Of a stretch of 7,723 nucleotides of DNA, positions 6,328-7,723 are shown one piece after another. Positions within the stretch are counted from its first letter, which is position 1. Each line of letters starts with the position of its first letter. The position numbers were made by a program, and so were the translations under genes. The DNA comes from JADKCL01 sp046050405 (lineage in GTDB: Bacteria; Bacteroidota; Bacteroidia; J057; JADKCL01): positions 1 through 7,723 of the forward strand of contig JBJOPY010000142.1 in assembly GCA_046050405.1 (NCBI GenBank), read 5' to 3'. A model generated the notes under the pieces. That model worked only from the letters and a program-made list of their open reading frames with translations, had not been told where the DNA came from and searched no databases.

Positions 6328-7259
6328 AGCGGCATTTCATCCTCCTCGGCTTGCTCCTCCTGGTCGCTGCCAGGATGCAGGGGCAGCAGGATCCGATGTA
6401 CACCCATTACATGTACAATACGCAGGTAGTGAACCCAGCCTATGCCGGGAGCAGGGAAGCGCTCACGTTCACAGGATTGGTGAGGGCCCAATGGGTCGAC
6501 TTCCCTGGAAGGCCCGCTTCCCAGACCCTGAGCCTGAACACGCCAGTCGTCAGCGAGCACTTCGGCGTGGGCCTGTCCTATACGAGTGAGCAGTTCGGCA
6601 AGGGAACCTCGGTCTCCAATGGGCAGGTCGATTTCGCCTTCCGGTTTTATACCAGCAAGCGCAGCCAGCTAGCCATGGGTCTCAAGGGCAGCATGGTCCA
6701 ATTCTCAGAGAACATGGTGAATTTGTTCCTGAAAGATCCAGTCGACCCCTACTTTCCCTCTGGCACTCGCGGGCGCATCGCACCCAATGTCGGCACCGGC
6801 CTGTACTTCAAGCACGACAGATACTACATTGGCCTGTCCATCCCGAAATTGCTGGAGAACCGGTTCCAGCTCGACAGCGGGCGCAACGGAACCTTCCTTG
6901 GTTTCAGGCAACGACATTATTATGGCATCTTCGGGATGCGCCTGGACTTGGAAAACAGGATCCAGTTCATCCCCACGGCCCTGGTCAAGTACACCCTCGA
7001 CGTACCCCTTCAGGTGGATCTGACCGCCTCGCTCTTGATCCGGGACCAGCTCATGACAGGCCTCATGTACCGCCACCGTGATGCGGTGGGGATGATGTTC
7101 GGGTTCCATTTCACCGAGCAGCTGCTTGCAGGGTACAGCTTTGACTGGTCTCTGGGAATCGGTACTGGCCGGTACAACTCTGGCAGCCATGAATTCATGC
7201 TGCGGTATGACTTCCTCTTCCGCAACTCCCAAAAAACACGCTCATCCAGGTATTTCTGA
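6324..7259 (+). CDS. PorP/SprF family outer-membrane protein
   Basis: A 311-residue outer-membrane protein of the PorP/SprF family, found in Bacteroidota and associated with type IX secretion and gliding motility. The start ATG overlaps the previous stop and gives a clean signal peptide (MKRHFILLGLLLLVAARMQG, cleavage before Q21); upstream in-frame starts would bury it. Family hallmarks follow at once: QDPMYTHYMYN at 22-32, NPAYAGSR at 37-44 and RAQWVDFPGRP from 54. The body has the alternating beta-strand pattern of a barrel (for example FGVGLSYTSEQFG and FRFYTSKRSQLAMGLKGS) and ends with a strand like HEFMLRYDFLF, plus a short basic tail. Relatives usually sit beside a TPR/PD40/OmpA gene, as here. 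The unusual feature is the tight linkage to a T6SS membrane-complex operon. No gene for a large T9SS substrate lies in the window, so its partner is unknown. Confidence 0.93.
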   Translation: MKRHFILLGLLLLVAARMQGQQDPMYTHYMYNTQVVNPAYAGSREALTFTGLVRAQWVDFPGRPASQTLSLNTPVVSEHFGVGLSYTSEQFGKGTSVSNGQVDFAFRFYTSKRSQLAMGLKGSMVQFSENMVNLFLKDPVDPYFPSGTRGRIAPNVGTGLYFKHDRYYIGLSIPKLLENRFQLDSGRNGTFLGFRQRHYYGIFGMRLDLENRIQFIPTALVKYTLDVPLQVDLTASLLIRDQLMTGLMYRHRDAVGMMFGFHFTEQLLAGYSFDWSLGIGTGRYNSGSHEFMLRYDFLFRNSQKTRSSRYF

Positions 7260-7269
7260 ACATCAGAAC

Positions 7270-7723
7270 ATGAAAATCGGATCGTGGATATCGACATTGC
7301 TGGCCATGCTGCCCTTGATCGGGGCGGGGCAAAGCCCCAGCCGCCAGCTGGGCGATGCAGAATTCAAGCGGCTGAACTACCACCGCGCAATCCTGGCCTA
7401 TGAGGCGGCTTCTGACAAGAATTTGCGCGCCTATCGCAATCTCGCCCAATGCTACCTGGTGATGGGGTACTGGGAGGAGGCGCGCCGGTGCATGGCCATG
7501 GTCTGCGAGAGCGATGAGCCGAGGGTCGAGGACCTATGGGGCTATGCCCAGGTGCTGATGCGTGTCGGGCATTACAGCGATGCAGAGAAGGTGCTGGACG
7601 AGATGTATGCCCGCGCCCCCAGGGACATGCGTGCACTGGCCTACCACAACGCGGGAGAATTGCGCACGGAGCTTCGCCGGGTGCGACCCGGCGTGCGCAT
7701 CGCCTATCAGGACTTCAATAACG
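7270..7723 (+). CDS. exported TPR protein, N-terminal part; probably PorE-like TPR/PD40/OmpA protein
   Basis: The gene runs off the window end after 151 codons with no stop. A signal peptide covers about residues 1-20 (MKIGSWISTLLAMLPLIGAG before Q21); there is no lipobox. Tetratricopeptide-type helix pairs follow: NYHRAILAYEAA (36-47), RAYRNLAQCYLVMGYWEEARR (from 53), and LWGYAQVLMRVGHYSDAEKVL (89-109). Sequence then moves to VRIAYQDFNN, where related proteins enter a PD40 beta-propeller. Genes directly after PorP/SprF homologues commonly encode TPR-PD40-OmpA proteins that bind peptidoglycan through the OmpA domain; the propeller and OmpA parts would lie outside the window, so this full architecture is inferred. 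It begins 10 bases after the PorP-family stop and is surely cotranscribed with it. Confidence 0.82.
   Translation, partial: MKIGSWISTLLAMLPLIGAGQSPSRQLGDAEFKRLNYHRAILAYEAASDKNLRAYRNLAQCYLVMGYWEEARRCMAMVCESDEPRVEDLWGYAQVLMRVGHYSDAEKVLDEMYARAPRDMRALAYHNAGELRTELRRVRPGVRIAYQDFNN

Larger units (their letters stand above)
57..7723 (+). other. putative T6SS(iii) membrane-complex operon with PorP/TPR extension
   Basis: All eight genes point the same way. Gaps are 13, -4, 3, 4, 12, -4 and 10 bases, leaving no room for an internal promoter in non-coding DNA or for a terminator. No hairpin followed by a T run is visible at any junction. The operon enters from the left of the window and leaves on the right, so its promoter and end are not seen. 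Confidence 0.75.

Noticed and set aside
7260..7269. Possible terminator or promoter between the PorP-family gene and the TPR gene
   Set aside because: The 10-base gap has no inverted repeat or T run and no room for a promoter; the genes are probably cotranscribed.

Overview
The window is one uninterrupted block of eight plus-strand genes with gaps of 13 bases or less and two 4-base ATGA overlaps, so it reads as part of a single operon. I recognise it as the membrane-complex half of a Bacteroidota-type type VI secretion system, T6SS(iii). The evidence is a TssK-like baseplate protein, a TssO-like small membrane protein, a PKD-containing TssP-like protein and an 812-residue TssR-like exported protein, in that order. 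A PorP/SprF-family outer-membrane protein follows. That family is essentially confined to Bacteroidota, so the host is most likely a fairly GC-rich, probably environmental, member of that phylum. No Shine-Dalgarno signals stand out, which also fits the phylum.

Layout: 57-1004 TssK-like (5' end missing or broken); 1018-1536 TssO-like; 1533-1985 a second small single-pass membrane protein of the same architecture, unassigned; 1989-3125 TssP-like with two PKD-like domains; 3130-5568 TssR-like; 5581-6327 an unrecognised cytoplasmic winged-helix-like domain, Pro-rich linker and two-helix membrane anchor; 6324-7259 PorP/SprF family; 7270 to the window end, an exported TPR protein, probably the N-terminus of a PorE-like PD40/OmpA protein. 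No intergenic gap exceeds about 13 bases. I see no RNA gene, terminator, promoter, CRISPR array or mobile element.

How the parts may work together: in Bacteroides fragilis the five proteins TssN, TssQ, TssO, TssP and TssR replace the proteobacterial TssJLM membrane complex and TssN links it to the baseplate. Here TssO, TssP and TssR are recognisable. No lipoprotein TssQ and no recognisable TssN lie between TssK and the PorP gene. The two small membrane proteins, the winged-helix/two-TM protein and the PorP/TPR pair are therefore candidates for lineage-specific replacement or accessory parts (inference).

The most interesting observations are: the PorP plus TPR/OmpA-type pair joined to a T6SS membrane-complex operon; the unrecognised winged-helix/Pro-rich/TM-hairpin protein; an in-phase A AAA AAG slippery heptamer that could fuse TssO to the next gene; and an EF-hand/dockerin-like loop in TssR.
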